Of a stretch of DNA of 20,874 bases, positions 14,771-20,874 are shown one piece after another. This DNA is from JAKFWI01 sp031398975. Its GTDB lineage: Bacteria; Pseudomonadota; Alphaproteobacteria; Caulobacterales; Aquidulcibacteraceae. The first letter of the stretch is position 1. Each line of letters opens with the position of its first letter. The notes beneath the pieces are model-generated. The model had not been told where the DNA came from. It saw only the letters and a program-made list of their open reading frames with translations, and searched no databases. The position numbers were made by a program, and so were the translations under genes. The stretch spans positions 1-20,874 of the forward strand of contig JANNOI010000023.1 in the NCBI GenBank assembly GCA_031398975.1, read 5' to 3'.

Positions 14771-14881
14771 TCAGCGCCCATGCCCTGCTTCCTCGCGGCG
14801 GCGCAGCCACGCGCCCCGCCGCTGAAGCCCCCGACAAAGACCCTCCCAGATAAAGACCGCCAAGGCGAGCCCATTCCACAC
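14771..14881 (-). CDS. Possible small membrane protein, unrecognised (36 aa)
   Basis: In the 227-bp gap between rppH and the hydrolase, one minus-strand frame reads through a hydrophobic stretch (VWNGLALAVFIWEGLC) and then a strongly basic amphipathic stretch (RGLQRRGAWLRRREEAGHGR) before TGA. This looks like a one-span membrane peptide with positive-inside charge. The only start seen is GTG 14881, with poor Shine-Dalgarno support; the frame is open a further 80 bases or so upstream without ATG. It could equally be noncoding DNA or a decayed gene end. I recognise no family. Confidence 0.25.
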   Translation of the reverse strand: MWNGLALAVFIWEGLCRGLQRRGAWLRRREEAGHGR

Positions 14882-14952
14882 GACCCGGATCGGCCCCAGC
14901 GGATCGTCCGGACCGGGCGCACGGGCGCGAGCGTACGCAGAGTCGGGCGGGC

Positions 14953-15459
14953 CTACGAGGCGTCAGGCGTGGCGAAGCGCGCAAACCGGCGGGCCACTTC
15001 CTCATAGACGGCGCGCTTGAACGGGATGATCAGCTTGGGCGTCTCCGCCAGCGAGGCCCAGCGCCAGAGGTCGAATTCCGGGGTGTGGCGGTCCAGGCGG
15101 ATGTCCTCGTCGGCGCCGAGGAAGCGCAGCGCGAACCATTTCTGTCGCTGGCCGCGATATTTGTTGCGGTGGCCCAGGGCGGCGCGCACTTCGCCGGGGA
15201 AATCATAGGTGAGCCAGTCCGGGCTCTGGTCCAGCACCGCGACCAGGTTGGGGGACACCCCGATCTCCTCCTCGAGCTCGCGCAGCGCCGCATCCTGGAG
15301 CGCTTCGCCCGCGTCCACCCCGCCCTGGGGCATCTGCCAAGCATGGCCCCCCGGCAGGCGGGGGCCGCCGACGCGACGGCCAAGGAAAACCTGGCCCGCC
15401 CGGTTGAACAGGGCGAGGCCGACATTGGCGCGGTATTGCCCAGCGTCGGTGATGGCCAT
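14953..15459 (-). CDS. rppH: RNA pyrophosphohydrolase RppH (Nudix) (168 aa)
   Basis: RppH removes pyrophosphate from the 5' end of mRNAs, which triggers RNase E decay. The complete Nudix box GX5EX7REUXEEXGU is at residues 46-68 (E52, R60, E61, E64, E65). It is preceded by the RppH-typical block WQMPQGG, and followed by SPDWLTYDFP, GQRQKWFALRFLG and EFDLWRW. Length is close to that of other alphaproteobacterial RppH/IalA proteins. It is the last gene of the nadD-to-rppH series, 72 bp after the deacetylase-like gene. Confidence 0.95.
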   Translation of the reverse strand: MAITDAGQYRANVGLALFNRAGQVFLGRRVGGPRLPGGHAWQMPQGGVDAGEALQDAALRELEEEIGVSPNLVAVLDQSPDWLTYDFPGEVRAALGHRNKYRGQRQKWFALRFLGADEDIRLDRHTPEFDLWRWASLAETPKLIIPFKRAVYEEVARRFARFATPDAS

Positions 15460-15531
15460 GCGGCGAAGCTTAACCCGATTTTTCCGCTTGGCGAGCGGCC
15501 GGCCAAAAAACGCCCTGAAAAAGGCTGAATT

Positions 15532-16773
15532 TCAACGCGCCGTCGCGCGCGCGCCCAGCATGGTGGAGGCGGGCGCCAGCACCAGCCCACGGCTCTCCAC
15601 GCTTTGGGCCCAGAAGCTGATCTGCTCGATCGTGACCGGATAGGCGAAGCCCGCGCCCATCGCCGCGCCGGAGCGCTTGGCCAGCGTCTCGAGGTTCATG
15701 AGCTGGTCGTCGATCGCCTCGGCCTCGCGGCGTGCGTCGAGCACGCGGTCGGCGGCGGCGAAGGGCAGGCCCGCGCGCTGGGCCTCCGCGCCCAGCGGCG
15801 CCCGCTGGCCGATGCCGTTGGACACAAAACCGAGGCCCCGTTCCTGCAGCGCCTTCACCACCGGCGCGGAGGCCGCCCCCGAAAGCGCAAACCGCCCGCC
15901 CTGGTAATTGGAGACGGCGAAATATCCGCTCGCGCGGGACAACAGGTTCTCTAGCTTGGCGATATTGTCCTTGGCGGGGGCGGCGGCGAGCAGCGTCTGG
16001 GGTCCGGTGTCGGTGGTTGCGGGGTCGAACGGCTCCATCGGCAGCTCGATCAGCACTTCGTGGCCGCGCGCGCGGGCGGCGTCGATCCATCGCTGCAGGT
16101 CCTGCGCGTACGGCACGAAGGACAGCGTGACTTCCGGCGGCAGGTCCTCGATCGCGGCCTGGGTGACGGCGGCGTTGAAGCCGAGCCCGCCCACGACAAT
16201 CGCGACGCGCGGCTTGCCCGCATCGCCCGCGAACGGGCGGCGATAGGCCTGGAGCGCGGTCGATCCGTCCGGGGCGATGACGGGCAGCGGCCCCATCGGC
16301 CCCGGCGCGGTGAGCTTGGCGATTGGAGCTTTGGGCAGGGGTTTGGGCGTATCGGGCGGGGCGGGCGCGTGGGGGATGGGCTGGTCGGCGGCCAGGGGCG
16401 GCGCCGCCTCGGCGTCCAGCGCGATTTCCGCCTCGAGATCGGTCCCGCCCGGTTGCAGCACCACCTCGCTGAGGGCGGCGCGAAAGGGCCCGTCGTCGGC
16501 GAAGGCGGACCCGTTCAGCGCCACGACGTAGCGCGGGCTAGCGTCCTGCGGGTCCCCGAACAGGTTGATCGCAGCGATCGCGGCCGCGCTAAGGCCCGCG
16601 AATGCGCCCAGGCTCAGCACCGCCGGGTGCAGCGCGCCGAGATCGAGCGCGATCGTGGAGGGCAAGAGGCCCGCCCGCGTCGGGGGTGGGGTGCGCCCGC
16701 CGGGCTTGGCCTGCTGCGCTATTCTTGCGGCGAAAGAGGGCGGCCCTGGCCGCGCGCGCACGAGGAAGCTCAT
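15532..16773 (-). CDS. Divergent polysaccharide deacetylase family protein, YibQ-like (413 aa)
   Basis: A single membrane helix at about residues 50-71 (VLSLGAFAGLSAAAIAAINL) anchors the protein. A Pro/Ala-rich linker (to about 195) precedes a domain of the divergent polysaccharide deacetylase (YibQ, formerly DUF610) family: RVAIVVGGLGFNAAVTQ, LPPEVTLSFVPYAQDL, ARGHEVLIELPMEPFD and GYFAVSNYQGGRF. The domain should be periplasmic. It is related to NodB-type deacetylases but lacks an obvious metal-binding set, and the substrate is unknown. ATG 16773 is chosen over GTG 16812, which would add 13 untypical residues. It sits downstream of ctpA and upstream of rppH, as is common in alphaproteobacteria. 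Confidence 0.88.
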   Translation of the reverse strand: MSFLVRARPGPPSFAARIAQQAKPGGRTPPPTRAGLLPSTIALDLGALHPAVLSLGAFAGLSAAAIAAINLFGDPQDASPRYVVALNGSAFADDGPFRAALSEVVLQPGGTDLEAEIALDAEAAPPLAADQPIPHAPAPPDTPKPLPKAPIAKLTAPGPMGPLPVIAPDGSTALQAYRRPFAGDAGKPRVAIVVGGLGFNAAVTQAAIEDLPPEVTLSFVPYAQDLQRWIDAARARGHEVLIELPMEPFDPATTDTGPQTLLAAAPAKDNIAKLENLLSRASGYFAVSNYQGGRFALSGAASAPVVKALQERGLGFVSNGIGQRAPLGAEAQRAGLPFAAADRVLDARREAEAIDDQLMNLETLAKRSGAAMGAGFAYPVTIEQISFWAQSVESRGLVLAPASTMLGARATAR

Positions 16774-16876
16774 GACGTCCAATGTCCCTGGCGTGACCTC
16801 GAAGAGAATCACGCCAGGGTGAAACTGGCCGCCAGAGGTGAACGGAACGTAACGCCGGCCGGGCGGCCGGCTCGCG

Positions 16877-18190
16877 TCAGCCCGCCTTGGCGCGCAGCCG
16901 CTCCGCCACCAGCCCCTGCTGCAGGAAGTCCATCGCGCGCTTCATCTGGTAATCCTGCTTCTGGTCCCAGTTCGCGGGGGGTTGATCCTCCGGCACGTGG
17001 GGCCCGCGGCGCTTGACGCCGGCGTCGTTTTTCAGCGCCCCGCGCAGATCGGCTTCCGAAAGGCCCAGGCGCTTCAGCTTGTCCGCGTTGACCCGCTGCT
17101 GGGCCACTTCGATGTCGGGCTCTATGCCGGCCCCCTGGATGGAGCGGCCGGAGGGCGTGTAATACCGCGCCGTCGTCAGGCGCAGCGCGCCCGCGCGCCC
17201 GCCCTTCAGCGGAATGACGGTCTGCACCGATCCCTTCCCGAAGGAGGTGGTGCCGATCACCAGGGCCCGCCCGCGGTCCTGCAAGGCGCCCGCCACGATC
17301 TCGGAGGCCGAAGCGGAGGAGCCGTTGATCAGCACCACGATCGGCAAGCCGGACAGCATGTCCCCCCGGCGGGCGTTGTAGCGCTCGATCGCGTCCGGCC
17401 GGCGCCCGCGGGTGGAGACGACCTCGCCCCCGTCGAGGAAGGCGTCCGACACTTCGATCGCCTGATCGAGCAGCCCGCCCGGATTGGTGCGCAGATCGAT
17501 CACCACGCCCTTGAGCTTGGCGCCGCCCTGCCGGCGCAGATCGCGCACCGCTTCTTCGAGCGCGTCGCCGGTCTTTTCGTTGAAGGCCGAGATGCGCAGC
17601 ACGCCGATATCCTTCTCCACCCGCATCGTCACAGAGCGGGGGGCGATGATCTCGCGCACGAGGTTCACGTCGAACGGCTCGGAATTCTCCCGCGCCACGG
17701 TGATCAGGATGGAGGTGCCCACCGCGCCGCGCATGCGGCTGACCGCCTCGTTCAGATTGTAGCCGATGATGCTCTCGCCATCGATCGCGGTGAGGTAATC
17801 GCCGCCCTGGATGCCGGCGCGGCTCGCGGGCGTATCGTCGATGGGGGACACCACCTTGACGAGGCCGTCCTCGGCGGTGACCTCGATGCCCAGCCCGCCA
17901 TATTCGCCGCGGGTCTGGACCTGCATGTCCTTGAAATCCTCCGGCGCGAGATAGGAGGAATGGGGATCGAGCGAGGTCAGCATGCCCTGGATCGCCGATT
18001 GGATGACCTTTTCGTCCTCCACCTCGGTCACGTATTCGGACTGCACCCGCACGAGCACGTCGGCGAAAACTTCGAGCTGGCGATAGGTGTTGTTGCGCGC
18101 GGTGGAATCATCGTCCTGCGCCGACCACGCCAGCGCCCCGACACACGCCGTGACGCCGATGACCGGCGCGATGAACCATCCCATTCGCAT
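16877..18190 (-). CDS. ctpA: C-terminal processing peptidase CtpA, S41 family (437 aa)
   Basis: CtpA is a periplasmic, membrane-anchored serine protease that trims or degrades envelope proteins, often peptidoglycan hydrolases. An N-terminal anchor (WFIAPVIGVTACVGALAW) is followed by an N-terminal helical region, a PDZ domain (about residues 95-180, YGGLGIEV, AGIQGGDYLTAIDG) and the S41 core. The Ser/Lys dyad is S294 (GSSASASEIVAGALQD) and K319 (TTSFGKGSVQ), 25 residues apart as in the family. ATG 18190 is chosen because GAGGAG lies eight bases upstream (18204-18199). The frame extends to GTG 18253 without support. EnvC-like upstream is its usual neighbour. Confidence 0.95.
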   Translation of the reverse strand: MRMGWFIAPVIGVTACVGALAWSAQDDDSTARNNTYRQLEVFADVLVRVQSEYVTEVEDEKVIQSAIQGMLTSLDPHSSYLAPEDFKDMQVQTRGEYGGLGIEVTAEDGLVKVVSPIDDTPASRAGIQGGDYLTAIDGESIIGYNLNEAVSRMRGAVGTSILITVARENSEPFDVNLVREIIAPRSVTMRVEKDIGVLRISAFNEKTGDALEEAVRDLRRQGGAKLKGVVIDLRTNPGGLLDQAIEVSDAFLDGGEVVSTRGRRPDAIERYNARRGDMLSGLPIVVLINGSSASASEIVAGALQDRGRALVIGTTSFGKGSVQTVIPLKGGRAGALRLTTARYYTPSGRSIQGAGIEPDIEVAQQRVNADKLKRLGLSEADLRGALKNDAGVKRRGPHVPEDQPPANWDQKQDYQMKRAMDFLQQGLVAERLRAKAG

Positions 18191-18298
18191 CTTCGCATCT
18201 CCTCGTGGCGGGTTTCCGGGGCGGGTTTCCCGGCGCGCCTTCCATTCCATCACAATCCAGGGCGCTGCATCGAACCGCGCGCCGCGCGGCGGGCGCGC

Positions 18299-19405
18299 TC
18301 AGCTTCCGTTCGATGCCGCCAGCCACCGTTCGGGATCCACCGCCCGCCCGGCTTGGCGCACTTCAAAGTACAAATCGGGCGCGGGCGCGGCGGACTGGGC
18401 CATTTCTCCGATCACGTCGCCCGCTGAAACGCGTTTGCCTGGAGAGGTGAACACGCTGCTTAACCCCGTCAAGATCACAGCGTAACCATCGCCCTGATCC
18501 AGGATCAAGATTTTACCGTAGCCGCGGAACGTTCCGGCATAGCCGACGGTTGCCGCCGCAGGCGCTATCACTTTGGCGCCGCTGGCGGTTCTGATCGTCA
18601 CGCCCTGCGCCCGCCCGCCCCCGGGTGCTGCAGCGCCATAGAGGTTTCGCACATTTCCATCCACAGGCCGGCGCCGCTTGCCGGCCGGCGTGCGCGCCTC
18701 CGCGCTCGCGGTCCGGGCTGTGGCCAGCCGCGCGGCCAAATCGCGCAGGCTGCGCGCCTCGCGGGCGAGGGTGGCGGCGAGCGCTTCGGCCTTGCGCGCG
18801 TCGCCCGCGAGCGCGGCGCTGCGGCGGGCGGCCTCGGCGCGGCGCGCCTCGGCCTGCGCCCTTCGCCCGGCGAGCGCCTCCTCGGCGGCGGCGAGCGTCG
18901 CCGTATGGGCGTTGAGGCGGGTCCGCCCGGTGTCTGCCGCCTGAAGTTCGGCGCGGGTCCGCTCGGCCTCGGCCGCCAGCACGGGGAACGCGGCGCGCCC
19001 GACCGCGGCGGCCCTGAACGCGCCCGGGGCAAACGGGGTCGCCGCCGCCCGGTCGGCCTGGATCAGGGTCGCGAGCAGGCGCTCCAGATCGCGCCGCTCG
19101 CGCGCCTCCTGGGTCGTGAGCGCCATTTCCCGCAGCGCCAGCGCCGCCACCTCCGCTTCCGCCGCCGTGCGGGCGGCGCGGGCGGCCACGCGGCCGGCCT
19201 CGGCTTCCTTTATGGCCGTTTCCTGGGCGCGGACCTGCGCCCCCGCGCGCGCGGCTTCGGCGTTCAGCGCCTGGGCGCGGCGGGCGGCTTCGGCGTGGCG
19301 GCGTTCGAGGCTTGCGGCGCTGGGCTGGGCGGGCGCGGCGCGCGCGTCCTGCAGCATGCATGCGGCCAAAGCGAAGCCCGCGCCGATCCTCCATCCATGG
19401 CCCAT
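18299..19405 (-). CDS. EnvC-like factor with degenerate LytM (M23) domain (368 aa)
   Basis: The protein has a signal peptide (a GFALAAC segment that is also a possible lipobox, then LQDARA-A), a long Ala/Arg/Glu coiled coil (about residues 28-240) and a C-terminal LytM domain (about 250-365). The LytM part has the fold pattern VIAPAAATVGYAGTFRGYGK, ILILDQGDGY and DLYFEVRQAGRAVDPERWL. The zinc ligands are missing: HxGxD is QGVTIRT, the HG of the central strand is DQG, and HxH is DLYFE. Like EnvC it should therefore activate amidases at the division site rather than cut peptidoglycan itself. It lies 108 bp upstream of ctpA. Confidence 0.87.
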   Translation of the reverse strand: MGHGWRIGAGFALAACMLQDARAAPAQPSAASLERRHAEAARRAQALNAEAARAGAQVRAQETAIKEAEAGRVAARAARTAAEAEVAALALREMALTTQEARERRDLERLLATLIQADRAAATPFAPGAFRAAAVGRAAFPVLAAEAERTRAELQAADTGRTRLNAHTATLAAAEEALAGRRAQAEARRAEAARRSAALAGDARKAEALAATLAREARSLRDLAARLATARTASAEARTPAGKRRRPVDGNVRNLYGAAAPGGGRAQGVTIRTASGAKVIAPAAATVGYAGTFRGYGKILILDQGDGYAVILTGLSSVFTSPGKRVSAGDVIGEMAQSAAPAPDLYFEVRQAGRAVDPERWLAASNGS

Positions 19406-19439
19406 AACCCTAACCGACCTTCGGTCTGCGCGGGACGCT

Positions 19440-19910
19440 TTAGTCCCGATGGTAGGGATTACCGCTCAAAATGGTCACGGCCCGGTAAATCTGCTCCAGG
19501 ATCATGACCCGCACCAGCTTGTGGGGCCAGGTCTGGGGGCCGAAGGCCAGGAGGTCGTGGGCGGCCTCCTTCAGCACACGGTCCGCGCCGTCGGGGCCTG
19601 CGATCCAGAAACAGAGCGCGGGGGCGCCGGCGTCGCGCCAGCGGGCCAGCCGCTCCGCGAGCCCGCGAGAGCTCCATTGGTCGCCCCGCTCGTCCAGCAG
19701 GATGCGCCGCGCCCCTTCGGGCGCGGCCTTAAGCAGCAGGGCGGCTTCGCCCGCCTTGTCGCCCGCCTGGCGGGCCTCGGCCTCGACAATCTCCACGGGC
19801 GAAAGCGCAAGCGCGCGGCCGGCGAGGCTCGCCCGCTCCCGATAGGTCTCCGCGAGATCGGCCTCCGGGCCCGGCCTAAAGCGCCCGATCGCGGCCACGC
19901 GGATGCGCAT
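19440..19910 (-). CDS. rlmH: 23S rRNA (pseudouridine1915-N3)-methyltransferase RlmH (156 aa)
   Basis: RlmH methylates pseudouridine 1915 in helix 69 of 23S rRNA on the 70S ribosome. This is the small SPOUT protein of 155-160 residues. Family blocks are RRILLDERGDQWSSRGLAE, CFWIAGPDGAD (SAM-binding loop), TWPHKLVRVMILEQIYRA and the conserved C-terminal end ILSGNPYHRD. It starts at ATG 19910, 12 bp after the rsfS stop, the usual rsfS-rlmH pairing. No Shine-Dalgarno sequence is visible. Confidence 0.96.
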   Translation of the reverse strand: MRIRVAAIGRFRPGPEADLAETYRERASLAGRALALSPVEIVEAEARQAGDKAGEAALLLKAAPEGARRILLDERGDQWSSRGLAERLARWRDAGAPALCFWIAGPDGADRVLKEAAHDLLAFGPQTWPHKLVRVMILEQIYRAVTILSGNPYHRD

Positions 19911-19922
19911 GGGGAGGGGCGG

Positions 19923-20357
19923 TCAGATCGGGGCGGCGCTGGCGGGCGCGGGCGTCCAGATCTTTTCGATATTGTAGAAGCTGCGCACTTCCGGGCGGAA
20001 CAGGTGGACGATCACGTCCCCCGCATCGAGCAGCACCCAGTCGCAATGGGGCAGCCCCTCGACCCGCACCTTGCTGTGGCCGGCCTCTTTAAGTTTGCGC
20101 ATCAGATGGTCCGCCAGGGCCCCCACGTGCCGCTGCGAGCGGCCGGAGGCCACCACCAGCACGTCGGCGACCGAGGATTTGCCCCGGATGTCGATGGCCA
20201 CGATGTCTTCGGCTTTATCTTCGTCGAGGGAGGCGAGGATCAAGTCGGCGGCCTTGTCGGCCGCGTCGCCAACGGGAGAGGCGGTTTCCGGCCCGGGTGG
20301 AGGCGCTTCCGCGCTGCTGCGCGGCTCGGGCAAGCGCTCAGGGTAGACCGACAGCAC
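19923..20357 (-). CDS. rsfS: Ribosome silencing factor RsfS (144 aa)
   Basis: RsfS binds L14 on the 50S subunit and blocks subunit joining, slowing translation during starvation. The RsfS (DUF143) core spans about residues 33-135: DEDKAEDIVAIDIRGKSS, ADVLVVASGRSQRHVGALAD, KVRVEGLPHCDWVLLDAGDV and VHLFRPEVRSFYNIEKIW. A Pro/Ser-rich N-terminal extension of about 30 residues precedes it. The start is GTG 20357 with AAGGGA upstream. It lies 90 bp after nadD, with its own promoter-like sequence in that gap. Confidence 0.95.
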   Translation of the reverse strand: MLSVYPERLPEPRSSAEAPPPGPETASPVGDAADKAADLILASLDEDKAEDIVAIDIRGKSSVADVLVVASGRSQRHVGALADHLMRKLKEAGHSKVRVEGLPHCDWVLLDAGDVIVHLFRPEVRSFYNIEKIWTPAPASAAPI

Positions 20358-20385
20358 GTATCCCTTCTGCTGCTGTTAGAGAAAG

Positions 20386-20414
20386 ATACTAGCACGCCGC
20401 AGGCCGCCGCGAAA
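20386..20414 (-). promoter_or_regulatory. Putative extended -10 promoter of the rsfS operon
   Basis: Minus-strand TGCTAGTAT (20394-20386) is an extended -10 (TGn plus TAGTAT, 4 of 6). The poorly matching -35 TTTCGC (20414-20409) is 17 bp upstream. The predicted start near 20379 leaves about 22 nt before the GTG start with its AAGGG. It would serve rsfS, rlmH and possibly the genes beyond. Confidence 0.42.
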
Positions 20415-20447
20415 GCCGATCCGCTCCCCCCGCTGCGGCGCCGGGTT

Positions 20448-20874
20448 TCAGGCTTCCACCCCCCGGGCCCGCAGCGCCGTGCTCGAGGCGCCGACAAGCG
20501 GGGCGGTGAGCACGACCCAGGCGGGGGGGTTGGCGTGGACGAGGCAGGGGTCGGCGGGCCCGCCCGCCCGCCGGGCGCCGGCGAAGCGCTGGCAGGCCAT
20601 GGAGGCGCTGGCGCGCGCGCGCGCCCCCGGGCGGGGGAACACCGCCACGGGCGCGGCGTGGAACACCGCTCCCCAGCGCCGCCAGCGGTGGAACTGGCTC
20701 AGATTGTCCGCCCCCATCACCCAGACGAAGCGCACCCCCGCAAACCGCGCCTTCACCGCCAAGAGCGTATCGGCGGTGTAGCGCAGCCCCCAGCGGGTCT
20801 CGAGGTCGCTCACCACCATGCGCGCGCCGCGCGTCATCGCCGCCGCGCTGGCCATGCGCGCCTCGAGCGGCCGG
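20448..20874 (-). CDS. nadD: Nicotinate-nucleotide adenylyltransferase NadD, C-terminal part (5' end outside window)
   Basis: NadD adenylates nicotinate mononucleotide in NAD biosynthesis. The visible 141 residues carry family blocks SDLETRWGLRYTADTLLAV, VWVMGADNLSQFHRWRRW and VAVFPRPGARA. The frame is open to the right edge, so the N-terminal nucleotide-binding motif (GxFDPxHxGH in this family) and the true start are not in this window. The C-terminal SxTxxR-like block (GASSTALRARG) is retained. It precedes rsfS in the usual order. Confidence 0.92.
   Translation of the reverse strand, partial: RPLEARMASAAAMTRGARMVVSDLETRWGLRYTADTLLAVKARFAGVRFVWVMGADNLSQFHRWRRWGAVFHAAPVAVFPRPGARARASASMACQRFAGARRAGGPADPCLVHANPPAWVVLTAPLVGASSTALRARGVEA

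Noticed and set aside
14722..14922. 66-codon minus-strand frame between rppH and the hydrolase
   Set aside because: Gly/Ser/Arg-rich with no helix or domain, a GTG start without ribosome-binding site, and overlap with the hydrolase start.
16982..18427. 481-codon plus-strand open frame opposite ctpA
   Set aside because: The His/Arg/Gly/Asp-rich translation without domains is typical of an antisense frame in GC-rich DNA; the opposite strand encodes an intact CtpA.

Overview
The window is a dense, high-GC (roughly 70% by eye) chromosomal segment from an alphaproteobacterium. The gene families and their order (mtaB-ftsY-yciB next to a ccmB-ccmC-ccmD-ccmG run; ffh-rpsP-rimM-trmD-rplS; nadD-rsfS-rlmH-envC-ctpA-yibQ-rppH) are typical of that class. 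I cannot place it to genus. Almost everything is core housekeeping. There are no rRNA or tRNA genes, insertion sequences or CRISPR arrays.

Layout. (1) 1-1632, plus strand: the tail of ccmB, then ccmC, ccmD and ccmG, joined by ATGA overlaps, for cytochrome c maturation. (2) 1592-5306, minus strand: mtaB and ftsY (ATGA overlap), yciB, and a MarR-type regulator whose basic tail runs 41 bp into the end of ccmG. (3) 5362-9679, minus strand: the ffh-rpsP-rimM-trmD-rplS ribosome/SRP operon. A two-gene toxin-antitoxin module (Phd-like antitoxin plus PIN-domain toxin) sits between rimM and trmD. (4) 9967-11778, plus strand: a membrane-bound hybrid histidine kinase. (5) 11781-14725, minus strand: a Kup potassium transporter and an alpha/beta hydrolase. 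(6) 14953-20874, minus strand: nadD (5' end outside the window), rsfS, rlmH, an EnvC-like factor, the CtpA protease, a YibQ-type divergent polysaccharide deacetylase and rppH.

How the genes work together. Ffh and FtsY are the two GTPases of co-translational membrane targeting. RpsP, RplS, RimM, TrmD, MtaB, RlmH and RsfS make, mature, modify or silence the ribosome and tRNAs. EnvC-like, CtpA and YibQ act at the cell wall and periplasm. CcmB/C/D/G move heme and reductant for cytochrome c assembly.

The most unusual feature is the toxin-antitoxin pair inside the essential rimM-trmD operon. Its apparent promoter overlaps the end of rimM, sits over a repeated ACTAGTC operator-like motif, and would give a leaderless antitoxin mRNA. 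The toxin gene is coupled by a GTGA overlap to the probable start of trmD. The toxin also carries Met in place of the usual Asn in its first active-site motif. I see no wholly new multi-gene system.
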